Shown here: positions 43,781 through 51,336 of the stretch, piece after piece
How positions within the stretch are numbered: the stretch's first letter is position 1
How the letters are laid out: each line of letters opens with the position of its first letter
NCBI GenBank assembly: GCA_910589275.1
Contig: CAJUTH010000004.1
Location: forward strand, 62,001-126,000
Reading direction: 5' to 3'
DNA from: an uncultured Dorea sp.
Lineage (GTDB): Bacteria; Bacillota; Clostridia; Lachnospirales; Lachnospiraceae
DNA: 64,000 nucleotides
Translations under genes and position numbers: made by a program
Notes under the pieces: model-generated
What the model saw: the letters and a program-made list of their open reading frames with translations, nothing else
Told to the model about the DNA's origin: nothing
Database searches by the model: none

Positions 43781-44821
43781 CTAGAAATCATATTCCGCAA
43801 TATTATCTTCTGTAAATGAAAGCGCTGCATCGCCATAAATAATGCCGTCTTTTACCTTTAATGACTCATATCCTGTCTTTCCTAAATCCACGCCGTCAGT
43901 CATTTCTTCTCCCTGAAGCATCTTATATGCAATATTCAGCATCGCATAACCTGCGTCCGCCGGTCTCCAGCACTGTCCATATGCAATCCATCCGTCCGCA
44001 ATATAATTACCATTTGAAGAGGGCACTGATAATGTAACGATTTTTACAGCTTTATTATTCGTTTCATCCAGATACTTTGCAAACGAGCCGCCTGCTTCAA
44101 CCGTCATACAAAGCGCGCCGCCCAAATCGGGATATGTCTTCATAATTTCCTGAGAAACCTCGTATGCCACTGTTGAATCAACAGAATCCTCGTATGGTTC
44201 CTCCGACACCAAATGCATATCCGGATAATTCTCTGTAATATATTCAACGGCTGCATTGTACCAAGTCATATGGGTCTGCATAGAAAGTCCGCCCACAATA
44301 CCTACATAGTCTCCTTTTCCGCCCATAGCCTGCGCCAGGTTTTCACCATATAATGCACCAAATTCTTCATTATCGAAAGCTTCCATATCAAAATCCGCCA
44401 CTCCCGCTAAAGCAGAACCTTCATGTACGATTACTGTAATCCCAGCATCCCTTGCTTTTTCAATTACAGATGAAAGGGCTTCCGGGTCTACTGGTACAAT
44501 ACAGATTGCGTCAACTCCGCTGGCGATACAATCCTCAATCAGGGAAATCTGAAGAGCCGCATCCGCTGATTCCGGCGCCACCTGCCTTGCGTTCACATCG
44601 TCAAACTCTTTATCAAACTCTTCCACGCCAAGCCTCATATCGTCGAACCAAGCAATACCGTCAACCTTCGCTACAAGAACAATTTCCTTTTTATCCCCCG
44701 ATGATTCTTTTTTCTCTCCGTCTCCGCTATTTCCTCCGTCTGAATCTGCTGTTCCACACGCTGTCACAAGCATTGCCATTGCCAGAATCACTGCTAAAAT
44801 TGTTGAAATCCTTTTTTTCAT
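43781..44821 (-). CDS. Sugar ABC transporter substrate-binding lipoprotein
   Basis: 346 residues. Signal peptide with lipobox MLVTACGT (cysteine at about 22), a Ser/Gly/Asp/Lys linker, then a periplasmic-binding-protein type I fold (VDGIAWFDDMRLGVEEFDKE, key part VDGIAWFDDM; CIVPVDPEALSSVIEKA; VIVHEG). The pattern is of the RbsB/LsrB/RhaS cluster. It collects the substrate for the two permeases. Confidence 0.92.
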   Translation of the reverse strand: MKKRISTILAVILAMAMLVTACGTADSDGGNSGDGEKKESSGDKKEIVLVAKVDGIAWFDDMRLGVEEFDKEFDDVNARQVAPESADAALQISLIEDCIASGVDAICIVPVDPEALSSVIEKARDAGITVIVHEGSALAGVADFDMEAFDNEEFGALYGENLAQAMGGKGDYVGIVGGLSMQTHMTWYNAAVEYITENYPDMHLVSEEPYEDSVDSTVAYEVSQEIMKTYPDLGGALCMTVEAGGSFAKYLDETNNKAVKIVTLSVPSSNGNYIADGWIAYGQCWRPADAGYAMLNIAYKMLQGEEMTDGVDLGKTGYESLKVKDGIIYGDAALSFTEDNIAEYDF

Positions 44822-44915
44822 GTCAATTCTTTCCTCCTCTTTTTGTATCGAATCTTATATCTCCATCCAATGTAGTATACTTATTGAACTACTAACGTTT
44901 AATAAGGTATAGATA

Positions 44916-45698
44916 TTAATTCACCGCGCTTCCGCCGCCAACCGGTAAGGATGCGCCTGTAATATAATCTGCATATTTAGAAAGCAGCAGTACAACCCCG
45001 TTTCCTATATCCTCCGGCTTTCCACCGCGCCTTAACGGAATTGCCTCAACCTTCTCATTCCAAGACTCTCCAACCGCCTTATTATTCAATTCCCCAAGAA
45101 GCCGATCCGTCGTAACCCAGATATCCGTATCAATAATCCCAGGGCATACGCAATTCACGTTAATATGATACTTTCCTAATTCCTTGGCAAGCGACTGTGT
45201 AAGACCCCTTACCCCAAACTTTGCGGCCGAATAAGAACTTAAAAATTCCCACCCTTCAAGGGAACAGTCCGAGCCTATATTTACTATTTTTCCATAACCC
45301 TGTTTTTTGAAATATTTCACCGCATACCAGTCTGCAAGATAGACGCCCCTTAAATTTATCGAAATCATCTTATCAAACCGTTCCGGATCCATCTCCTCAA
45401 AGTTACACATATCAGTAATACCTGCATTTGCGCAAATACCGTCAATTCTCCCGTATTTTTCAAATACAGTCTGAAATAAATTCTTAACCTCCTCTTCTCT
45501 GGAAACGTCGCAAGGTATATACAACAAATCCTTATACCCCCGGCTTTCAAATTCTTTAGGCAGTTCATTTGCCAACTGCTCTTTTGCCCTCCCACTAATT
45601 ACAGGGATCCCCCCTTCTTCTGCAATCTTAAGGGCAACGCCCTTTCCAATGCCTTTTGTGGAGCCTGTCACAATAATTACTTTATCCTTTAACAGCAC
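44916..45698 (-). CDS. Short-chain dehydrogenase/reductase, first gene of the BMC operon
   Basis: 260 residues with GTG start (45698) behind AAAGGAGGAG. NAD(P) motif TGSTKGIGKGVA, NAG motif CANAGITD, catalytic Ser, Tyr and Lys in NIGSDCSLEGWEFLSSYSAAK (key YSAAK), and C-terminal PVGGGSAVN. It is probably a polyol or sugar dehydrogenase acting with the medium-chain enzyme. As first gene it follows the promoter at 45795-45822. Confidence 0.9.
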   Translation of the reverse strand: MLLKDKVIIVTGSTKGIGKGVALKIAEEGGIPVISGRAKEQLANELPKEFESRGYKDLLYIPCDVSREEEVKNLFQTVFEKYGRIDGICANAGITDMCNFEEMDPERFDKMISINLRGVYLADWYAVKYFKKQGYGKIVNIGSDCSLEGWEFLSSYSAAKFGVRGLTQSLAKELGKYHINVNCVCPGIIDTDIWVTTDRLLGELNNKAVGESWNEKVEAIPLRRGGKPEDIGNGVVLLLSKYADYITGASLPVGGGSAVN

Positions 45699-45794
45699 TC
45701 AAAAACTCCTCCTTTCTTCATAAAAGCCTTTCCATATAGGTTCTTTTGCGCATGAGTATCATTTGTTACTGCCCATGCACATTTTTATACTCTT

Positions 45795-45822
45795 ATATTA
45801 TCATAATTTCATAATTTGTCAA
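45795..45822 (-). promoter_or_regulatory. Predicted promoter of the BMC operon
   Basis: Minus-strand TTGACA (45822-45817) and TAATAT (45800-45795) are spaced by 16 bases, about 100 bases before the first gene. AT-rich repeats around TTGACAAATT are candidate SorC-family operator sites. Confidence 0.6.
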
Positions 45823-45845
45823 CAAGTATTGCAAATTTTATTGTC

Positions 45846-45890
45846 AAATTTGTAACAGCGAGGCCGAAGGCTGAACTGTTATTCAAATTT
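45846..45890. repeat. Isolated module C-type hairpin upstream of the BMC operon
   Basis: AAATTTGTAACAG and CTGTTATTCAAATTT form a long stem around CGAGGCCGAAGGCTGAA. It has the GTAACAG...CTGTTAT arms of the composite repeat at 53126. It separates the regulator gene from the operon promoter. The rest of 45699-46060 shows only promoter and terminator signals. Confidence 0.55.
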
Positions 45891-46020
45891 CCATCAGCAG
45901 AGGATAATTTCATAAATTTTCTGAAAAACATACAGCACCACTTTCTTTAGTTTCTCAAACGCCAAGAAAAAATATTCTTTTTACCGCTATATCCTTTTAT
46001 TAAACCTTTTTATCACATAA

Positions 46021-46050
46021 AAAAAATTTGCGCTCACACGCAAATTTTTT
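46021..46050 (-). terminator. Terminator of the SorC-family regulator gene
   Basis: A perfect 12-base-pair stem AAAAAATTTGCG / CGCAAATTTTTT with a six-base loop ends 10 bases past the stop codon. The A and T runs make it usable in both directions. Confidence 0.8.
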
Positions 46051-46060
46051 AATCACTTTG

Positions 46061-47032
46061 TCATTTCAACCGCTCTATCACATATTCTGCCGTAACTTCA
46101 TCTATAATCAGCACATTTACTATCTCTGCTCTAATAGCTGCACAGATGCATTCCACCCTGCTTTGCCCGCAGGCAACTCCAATGCGGGTTTTCTTTTTCT
46201 TAATAATATCAAGCGGAACCGCCATCGTCCTATCATCCAACTCCGGATCGCAGATATTTCCTTCCGAATCAATGATATGCGTACAGATGTCTCCTACTGC
46301 TCCTTTCTTTGTAAGCGCCGCAATTTCCTGTTCATTCAGATAGCCGGCTCTGTAAACTGCACTCTGCAGACCAAAGGTTCCTAATGCCAGCAGCGCAATG
46401 TTAGAATCATAGCCATAGGACATCACTCTATTTATATCATAATCGCTCAAAAAGGCCTCTTTTAACCGGCTGCTGCTGACCACTGCCGGACATGTAAGTA
46501 CATACGGTTTTGCTTCCCAGGCTCTGACAAAATTTCTTGCAATCTCAAAGCAGTAAATATTGTGCTCCAGATTACTAATACCTCCACACAACTGTGCTGC
46601 CACAACATCTGGAAATTTCTGCCTCTGCCCCAAAAGCCCCGTCACTGTATGAATGGTGTTCCCCCATGAAAATCCAATCACATCTCCATTCTGCACAATC
46701 TCCTCAAGATATTCAACCGCTTTCTTGCTTACGCTGTGCATATGTGAGTGTATCTGAGTAACCGGCGCAACAATTACTTTCTCAAGATTAGATTTGCTCC
46801 GCAGCTTCCTCTCCAGATCCGATTCCCCTTTCAGTGGATCAACAATCCTAAACTGTATGATCCCCATCTCCTTCGCTTCTGCCAAAAGCCTTGATATATA
46901 GGGTCTTGATAACCCTATACTCTTCGCAATAGCTTCCTGCCCCATATCTTCTTCATAATACAACTGCGCTACTTTAACAAGAAGCGCCGCCTTTCTCTCG
47001 TCCAGATGCTTTCCATCTAATATTGGATTCAT
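46061..47032 (-). CDS. SorC/DeoR-family sugar-responsive regulator of the BMC locus
   Basis: 323 residues. N-terminal helix-turn-helix (YYEEDMGQEAIAKSIGLSRP, key part QEAIAKSIGLSRPYISRLL) and a C-terminal SorC sugar-phosphate-binding domain (FSWGNTIHTVTGLL, VPLDIIKKKKTRIGVACGQSR). The family is usually induced by a phosphorylated sugar. It sits just upstream of the BMC operon with its own terminator, so it is the natural regulator of that operon. Confidence 0.92.
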   Translation of the reverse strand: MNPILDGKHLDERKAALLVKVAQLYYEEDMGQEAIAKSIGLSRPYISRLLAEAKEMGIIQFRIVDPLKGESDLERKLRSKSNLEKVIVAPVTQIHSHMHSVSKKAVEYLEEIVQNGDVIGFSWGNTIHTVTGLLGQRQKFPDVVAAQLCGGISNLEHNIYCFEIARNFVRAWEAKPYVLTCPAVVSSSRLKEAFLSDYDINRVMSYGYDSNIALLALGTFGLQSAVYRAGYLNEQEIAALTKKGAVGDICTHIIDSEGNICDPELDDRTMAVPLDIIKKKKTRIGVACGQSRVECICAAIRAEIVNVLIIDEVTAEYVIERLK

Positions 47033-47452
47033 AATTCCCCCTGCTCTTTTCCATTATTTTAACACTCTTATCTTAATCTTTTAAATTCCATTTGGCAACA
47101 CTCATTTCACAAATCACAAAACCTATCTATACGACAGACTTGTAAAACTATGATGAATTGTATATGATAATCTAAGGTAAATCTTTGATCATATAGGGAA
47201 CAAGCAGAAGTCATAACACATTCATAGAAAGTATTATTGACAACATCATAATTCAAGTCCCTGAGCAGATAGAAACTTTCGCCAATGCAGTCGAATACAG
47301 TTTTAAGCCCCTATAAAAAGCGAGGCATCTTCTATCCGTATGATTCAAAATAAGACCGAATTTATTGAACTTATGAAAAAAAGAAAACATTACATAAATA
47401 ATTTTCAATCCTTAAAAATACATCTAAATCAATATATGGGATTTTTTAACTG

Positions 47453-47575
47453 AAAGATGCGGCTAGCATTAGGAAAGAAGACCTGAACGCTATTATTTCC
47501 AGCTTTTCCTGTCCCATAAATACAGATGTCGAAGCTTTCTTAAAAAATAATGCTGTTACATTCACAAAAAAACTG
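47453..47575 (+). pseudogene. Remnant of a GNAT acetyltransferase gene (N-terminus only)
   Basis: About 41 codons (IRKEDLNAIISSFSCPINTD, then VEAFLKNNAVTFTKK) resemble the start of GNAT acetyltransferases, some of which are toxins. There is no start codon or downstream domain. It lies in a decayed stretch (47033-47607) with other short broken frames; apart from this I see nothing functional there. Confidence 0.45.
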
Positions 47576-47607
47576 CGGCATTCCTGCTGCAGTCTTTCTG
47601 GTATACA

Positions 47608-47959
47608 TTATTTTAATCTCTCTATTACATATCCTGCTGTTTCTTCGTCTATGATCAAGACATTGATGATCTCTGCCCGGATAGCCGCGCAGATGCATTC
47701 CACTCTGCTCTCGCCGCAGGCAACGCCAATGCGCGTCTTCTTCCTGATAATATCCAGCGGAACCACCATCGTCCGGGCGTCAAGTTCCGGATCACAGATC
47801 TGACCATTCGCATTGATCACATAGGTACAGATATCCCCTACCGCCCCTTTCTCAGTAAGCGCAGCAATCTCCTTCTCATTCAGATAACCCGCCCGGTATG
47901 CCGCGCTCTGCAAGCCGAAGGTTCCAAGCGCCAGCAGCGCAATATTGGAATCATAGTTT
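47608..47959 (-). pseudogene. Truncated second SorC-family regulator (C-terminal third)
   Basis: From YDSNIALLALGTFGLQSA to the end YVIERLK this frame is closely similar in protein to the last 117 residues of the regulator at 46061, but many codons differ, so the copy is old. Similarity stops sharply at 47959 next to a C-rich run. The DNA-binding part is missing, so it cannot act as a normal regulator. Confidence 0.8.
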
Positions 47960-48083
47960 CCCCCCGATGTTTTTATATTTTATCCTTCTCATTCCTTCCC
48001 TGCCCCGGCAGAATGGGACAGGTTGTTTTTACTATAACAAAAATAACTTTGGATCACTAAATTATAATAATCCAAAGTTACCT

Positions 48084-48151
48084 ATATTGCAATCTTCATT
48101 TACTCCATAAGCTTCTCCGGCTCACATGCCAGCGCCAGTACCGTCTCCGCT
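48084..48151 (-). repeat. Duplicated 3' end of the XRE gene, unit 1
   Basis: 68 bases almost identical to 49353-49432, which is the end of the XRE gene at 49369. Unit 1 lacks 12 bases (one repeat of GCCAGCGCC-type sequence). It ends exactly before the stop codon of the Rpn gene, so the Rpn gene is bracketed by the two copies. Confidence 0.85.
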
Positions 48152-48152
48152 A

Positions 48153-49040
48153 TCAGATTGTTTGGAGTAACCCTTTTTCAATTTCCTGAATGTCCTCCAC
48201 AGACAGCTCAGTAAAACAGCCTGCAATTTCTTCTGCAGACAATTTCCCCAACTTCAACATCTTTTCCGCAGCTTTCCTTGCTGTTTCTTTCTTTTCGCTC
48301 GCAACATGGGTACGCATGATCTTTTCTTCATCAAACAAAGCCATCATAATAGATATAACCTCCTTTTCCCTGCCTGCCAAAAACTCACGGAGCACATCCC
48401 TGTCTTTACATATACGGATGGTTTCTGTGACAGCCTTCCGGCTTCTCCCATACTGTTTCACCTGTTCATTATATACTTTTGTAAAATTTACATACTGGCT
48501 GATAATGTCATTCCCTTTGCCGCCATAAAGCACTTTCACCTTTACTTCAATGGCACATTCCTTCCCATCGAAAAATTCCTTGGAAAGCGAAATCGTTTCT
48601 GGCCTGTCGGCACGCTCTCCTGTAAAAATCATGTATAACTCTGGTACTGGAACATGGACTTTCTTGCTCCCGTATAAGTCTGCATCCTGTTCCTCAAAGT
48701 AATCATGGTAAGTCTGCACTAAATACATCAGCACCCGTATAATGATATTCATCGTCCATGAAGATTGATGCTCGACCAGAAACATGATTTTATCCCCCAC
48801 TCTGAAAGCCAGGTCATTATAGATTCCATTCGTGAGTACATTCCTTATGGTAATATCCGTAATCGCATCTTCCGTAGTCTCTGTATCCTCCGGATGAAGC
48901 GCACGATACAGCTGTATCAGGTATTTCTTATCTTTGAAAATCGCTGAAAATACGCTGTCTTTCACAGTATATTTTGCAAAAGAACCCTTTTTTTCCGCTG
49001 TTTTCTCTTTTGATTCTTTCTGCAATATTTCATTCTGCAC
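48153..49040 (-). CDS. Rpn-family recombination-promoting nuclease
   Basis: 295 residues of the Rpn/PD-(D/E)XK transposase-like family. Key segments are DSVFSAIFKDKKYLIQLYRALHP near residue 29 (key part DSVFSAIFKDKKYL), NDLAFRVGDKIMFLVEHQSS with the nuclease acidic residues, and a Lys/Glu-rich helical C-terminus. Rpn proteins cut DNA and promote RecA-independent recombination. It lies between the two copies of the XRE 3' end, which fits insertion or recombination by this protein. Confidence 0.85.
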   Translation of the reverse strand: MQNEILQKESKEKTAEKKGSFAKYTVKDSVFSAIFKDKKYLIQLYRALHPEDTETTEDAITDITIRNVLTNGIYNDLAFRVGDKIMFLVEHQSSWTMNIIIRVLMYLVQTYHDYFEEQDADLYGSKKVHVPVPELYMIFTGERADRPETISLSKEFFDGKECAIEVKVKVLYGGKGNDIISQYVNFTKVYNEQVKQYGRSRKAVTETIRICKDRDVLREFLAGREKEVISIMMALFDEEKIMRTHVASEKKETARKAAEKMLKLGKLSAEEIAGCFTELSVEDIQEIEKGLLQTI

Positions 49041-49196
49041 ACTATCACCTCGGTTCTGGGTTCTGCCAATCAGTCGACAGATCGGCTATGCCTTGCCTAT
49101 TATGCTTTTATTATACAGAGGAACTCCCCATTGTTCAAGACATAAAAGGAGAAGCATCCGGCATATTGCAGGTTGCTGGTTACTTTTCATGGGTCA

Positions 49197-49352
49197 GGAA
49201 TGCGCTGAACTGCGCATTCCGTGAGAACGTGATTCAGGAGTGAGGGGCGATTTTTGCGTAGCAAAATTTTGAATATCGCCCCGAATCGTTACTATGAGCG
49301 GCCTCCCAGGCCGTAAATAGTAACGGTTACTGTGAACGGAGTAAACAATAAC
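49197..49352 (+). repeat. Composite hairpin repeat, full copy 2
   Basis: Module A GGAATGCGC/GCGCATTCC (49197-49220), linker TGATTCAGGAGTGAG (49230-49244), and module B outer GGGGCGAT/ATCGCCCC (49244-49282) with inner TTTTGC/GCAAAA. Two module C hairpins follow: 49288-49324 (GTTACTAT/ATAGTAAC around AGCGGCCT/AGGCCG) and 49326-49352 (GTTACTGT around GAACGGAGTAA). The linker and loops match copy 1, while the stems have changed in a paired way. The remaining 49041-49196 shows no gene. Confidence 0.75.
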
Positions 49353-49432
49353 ATATTGCAATCTTCATTTACTCCATAAGCTTCTCCGGCTCACATGCCA
49401 GCGCCCTCGCCAGCGCCAGTACCGTCTCCGCT
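49353..49432 (-). repeat. Duplicated 3' end of the XRE gene, unit 2 (source copy)
   Basis: 80 bases covering the last 64 bases of the XRE gene and 16 bases beyond. Partner of unit 1 at 48084-48151. It begins immediately at the edge of the composite hairpin repeat. Confidence 0.85.
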
Positions 49433-50022
49433 GAAGCATGATTAATATTTTTCCGGCTCTGCTCATACTGCTGGATCGTGCGGAGCGGCACCCGGGATAA
49501 TTCCGACAGTTCCCTCTGGCTGTATCCCGCCGACCTGCGGCGCAGCTTCAGGTTTGTATCCGCCTTCCTCATGTGGTACAGCTCATCCATCCGGTCGCAG
49601 AACTGACGGATATCCATCTCATGAAACGGATGGTACATCTCTACAATCTCGTTAATCGGTATATACAAACGGATCTGTGCATAGTCCAATCCGGTTATCC
49701 ACTGATAGTATGCCAAAGCCCATCCTGCCCAGTATTCCGGAGTCCGGTTTACCGGGCAGGACACCTCGATCCGAATCTCTGCGCCCTCCATGCCCTTGGC
49801 TTTTATCATATAATCCACCACTTCATAAGCAGTCTCCACGCCAGAGCGCCCCGCTACTGCCGCCGAATCCCCGCGCTCAAATTTCCGCGCCATTCCTGAT
49901 TCAATAAACATCTCAAAAAATACTTCCGCCGCATAGTTCATCTCATTTACCGCGAAATCCAGCATTCTTCCCAGTGTCGTCCTTGCTTTTTCCAGATAGG
50001 ACTTATCGTAAGCGTACGTCAT
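49369..50022 (-). CDS. XRE-type regulator/antitoxin paired with DUF3990
   Basis: 217 residues. An N-terminal helical domain of about 150 residues precedes a C-terminal Cro/CI helix-turn-helix (SAGYSQRELSELSRVPLRTI, key part SQRELSELSRVPLRTIQQYE). It overlaps the upstream DUF3990 gene by 20 bases, so the two are made together. The arrangement resembles toxin-antitoxin pairs in which the HTH protein is the antitoxin. The role is inferred from context. Confidence 0.75.
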   Translation of the reverse strand: MTYAYDKSYLEKARTTLGRMLDFAVNEMNYAAEVFFEMFIESGMARKFERGDSAAVAGRSGVETAYEVVDYMIKAKGMEGAEIRIEVSCPVNRTPEYWAGWALAYYQWITGLDYAQIRLYIPINEIVEMYHPFHEMDIRQFCDRMDELYHMRKADTNLKLRRRSAGYSQRELSELSRVPLRTIQQYEQSRKNINHASAETVLALARALACEPEKLME

Positions 50023-50680
50023 CTGCCTTCATCTCCCCATCAATCATCGAAATAATATAAAGATCCCCTTTCTGGTAACGGTTTTTATCCAGATCAAAAT
50101 ACTCCTGTCTGGCTTTCCGGTCTCTGGATTCTTTTTTAGGATACCAGACTTCCTTTGAAACAAATTCGTATCCGGTAAATGTAAGCCTGTCAAATGCCCT
50201 CCTGCTCTTTAACACAATTTGCTCCCCCAGTTTCCCAAGATGCATGGCCTGATTCAACTGCCGGTAAGAAATTGTTCCGTTCAGGAAATCCTGTGCAAAA
50301 GAGAAATAGCTGTCATCCGCCCGGTAACCGGCAATCAGATCATATTCTTCATAAGAAATGGAAAAAGTCTCCCTGATATATTCTCTGGCTTCCCGCGCCA
50401 GCGGAGACATCAGATCAAATTCCCTGTTCTCAAGCAATAAATTCAGCCAGTGCAGTATCGTATACTCCGGCGCGGCCAAATACAAAATCTTCAGCCCTCC
50501 GCATTCTATTTTATACTGATTAACATAGCCGTCCCGCTCTGCATCCACCGCCCACTCTTTCGCTAATTCCAGATTTTCCGTACAATAAAAACCCCGGCCA
50601 TAATCATTATACGGTTTTCCTTTCCCAAACTGCGGCTTCCTGATAACCTCTCTTGAACCATGGTACAATGTCTTTTCCAC
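50003..50680 (-). CDS. DUF3990 protein, ADP-ribosyltransferase-like candidate toxin
   Basis: 225 residues. LYHGSREVIRKPQFGKGKPY and DYGRGFYCTENLELAKEWA fit the DUF3990 family, whose fold is related to ADP-ribosyltransferases (the YHGS and GFY segments would line the NAD pocket). KSRRAFDRLTFTGYE follows in the C-terminal half. Operon with the XRE protein. Toxic activity is an inference. Confidence 0.75.
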   Translation of the reverse strand: MEKTLYHGSREVIRKPQFGKGKPYNDYGRGFYCTENLELAKEWAVDAERDGYVNQYKIECGGLKILYLAAPEYTILHWLNLLLENREFDLMSPLAREAREYIRETFSISYEEYDLIAGYRADDSYFSFAQDFLNGTISYRQLNQAMHLGKLGEQIVLKSRRAFDRLTFTGYEFVSKEVWYPKKESRDRKARQEYFDLDKNRYQKGDLYIISMIDGEMKADDVRLR

Positions 50681-50849
50681 AAGCGCTTCTCCTTTTCATA
50701 TATAACATATGGTACTCCCAAAGGAGTACTTCCGTCAAGCTCTGCCTAATACTTTTTTATCTTTGACACAAAATTCTGACACGATTTTTGCTATAATAGA
50801 TATAATAAGGAAACCTATGACACATGTTTGATTTCGAACGGTGATTTGC

Positions 50850-51029
50850 ATGAAACAGGCTCTTTTATCCAAGCCTTTACAGCAGCAGAAAATTTCGCAG
50901 AAGCAGATACAATCGCTGCATCTGCTGATGATGAATAATGAGGAACTGAACCGTTTCCTTCAAAATGAATATCTGGAGAACCCCATGCTGGATGAAGGGG
51001 GCTTTTGCCCCCTTCATGACAGCCTTTAA
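50850..51029 (+). pseudogene. Isolated sigma-54 (RpoN) N-terminal region
   Basis: 59 codons from the ATG at 50850 (MKQALLSKPLQQQKISQKQI ... NEELNRFLQNEYLENPML) match region I of sigma-54, the activator-contact segment. The core-binding and DNA-binding parts (about 400 residues) are absent. A perfect hairpin (50992-51017, ATGAAGGGGGC/GCCCCCTTCAT) lies inside the last codons. An extended -10 box TGCTATAAT is upstream. It may be a remnant or a small expressed peptide. Confidence 0.75.
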
Positions 51030-51301
51030 TACCGGACGGAAAATTTCTTTTCATTTTCCTCCACCGGAATCTCTTCACTGTCCACCCACTCTACCCGTAT
51101 AAACCGGTCTGTGTTCAAGCGTACCAGAAGCTTGTCCACCAGCATCTCCCGTCCTTGGACTTCCATCAGTACGCTGCCGTCCCACTCATTTTTCACCCAT
51201 CCGGTAAGCCCCAGCGATTCCGCCGCAAATCTGGCGGTATACCGGAAACCCACGCCCTGAACCCTTCCGTGGAACACGACTCTTCTCCGTATCTCTGCCA
51301 T
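51026..51301 (-). CDS. acyP: Acylphosphatase
   Basis: 91 residues. Hydrolyses acyl-phosphates such as acetyl-phosphate. The family signature VVFHGRVQGVGFRYTARFAA holds the catalytic arginine, and GWVKNEWDGSVLMEVQG holds the catalytic asparagine. Length is normal. It is convergent with the sigma-54 fragment, with stop codons overlapping by four bases. Confidence 0.95.
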   Translation of the reverse strand: MAEIRRRVVFHGRVQGVGFRYTARFAAESLGLTGWVKNEWDGSVLMEVQGREMLVDKLLVRLNTDRFIRVEWVDSEEIPVEENEKKFSVRY

Positions 51302-51336
51302 AACCCCGTCCTGCCTTTCTCTGCGCTCAGCGGCTC

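Noticed and set aside
49041..49196. Short frames between the Rpn gene and the hairpin repeat
   Set aside because: They overlap each other in different frames and run into the repeat; no family resemblance.
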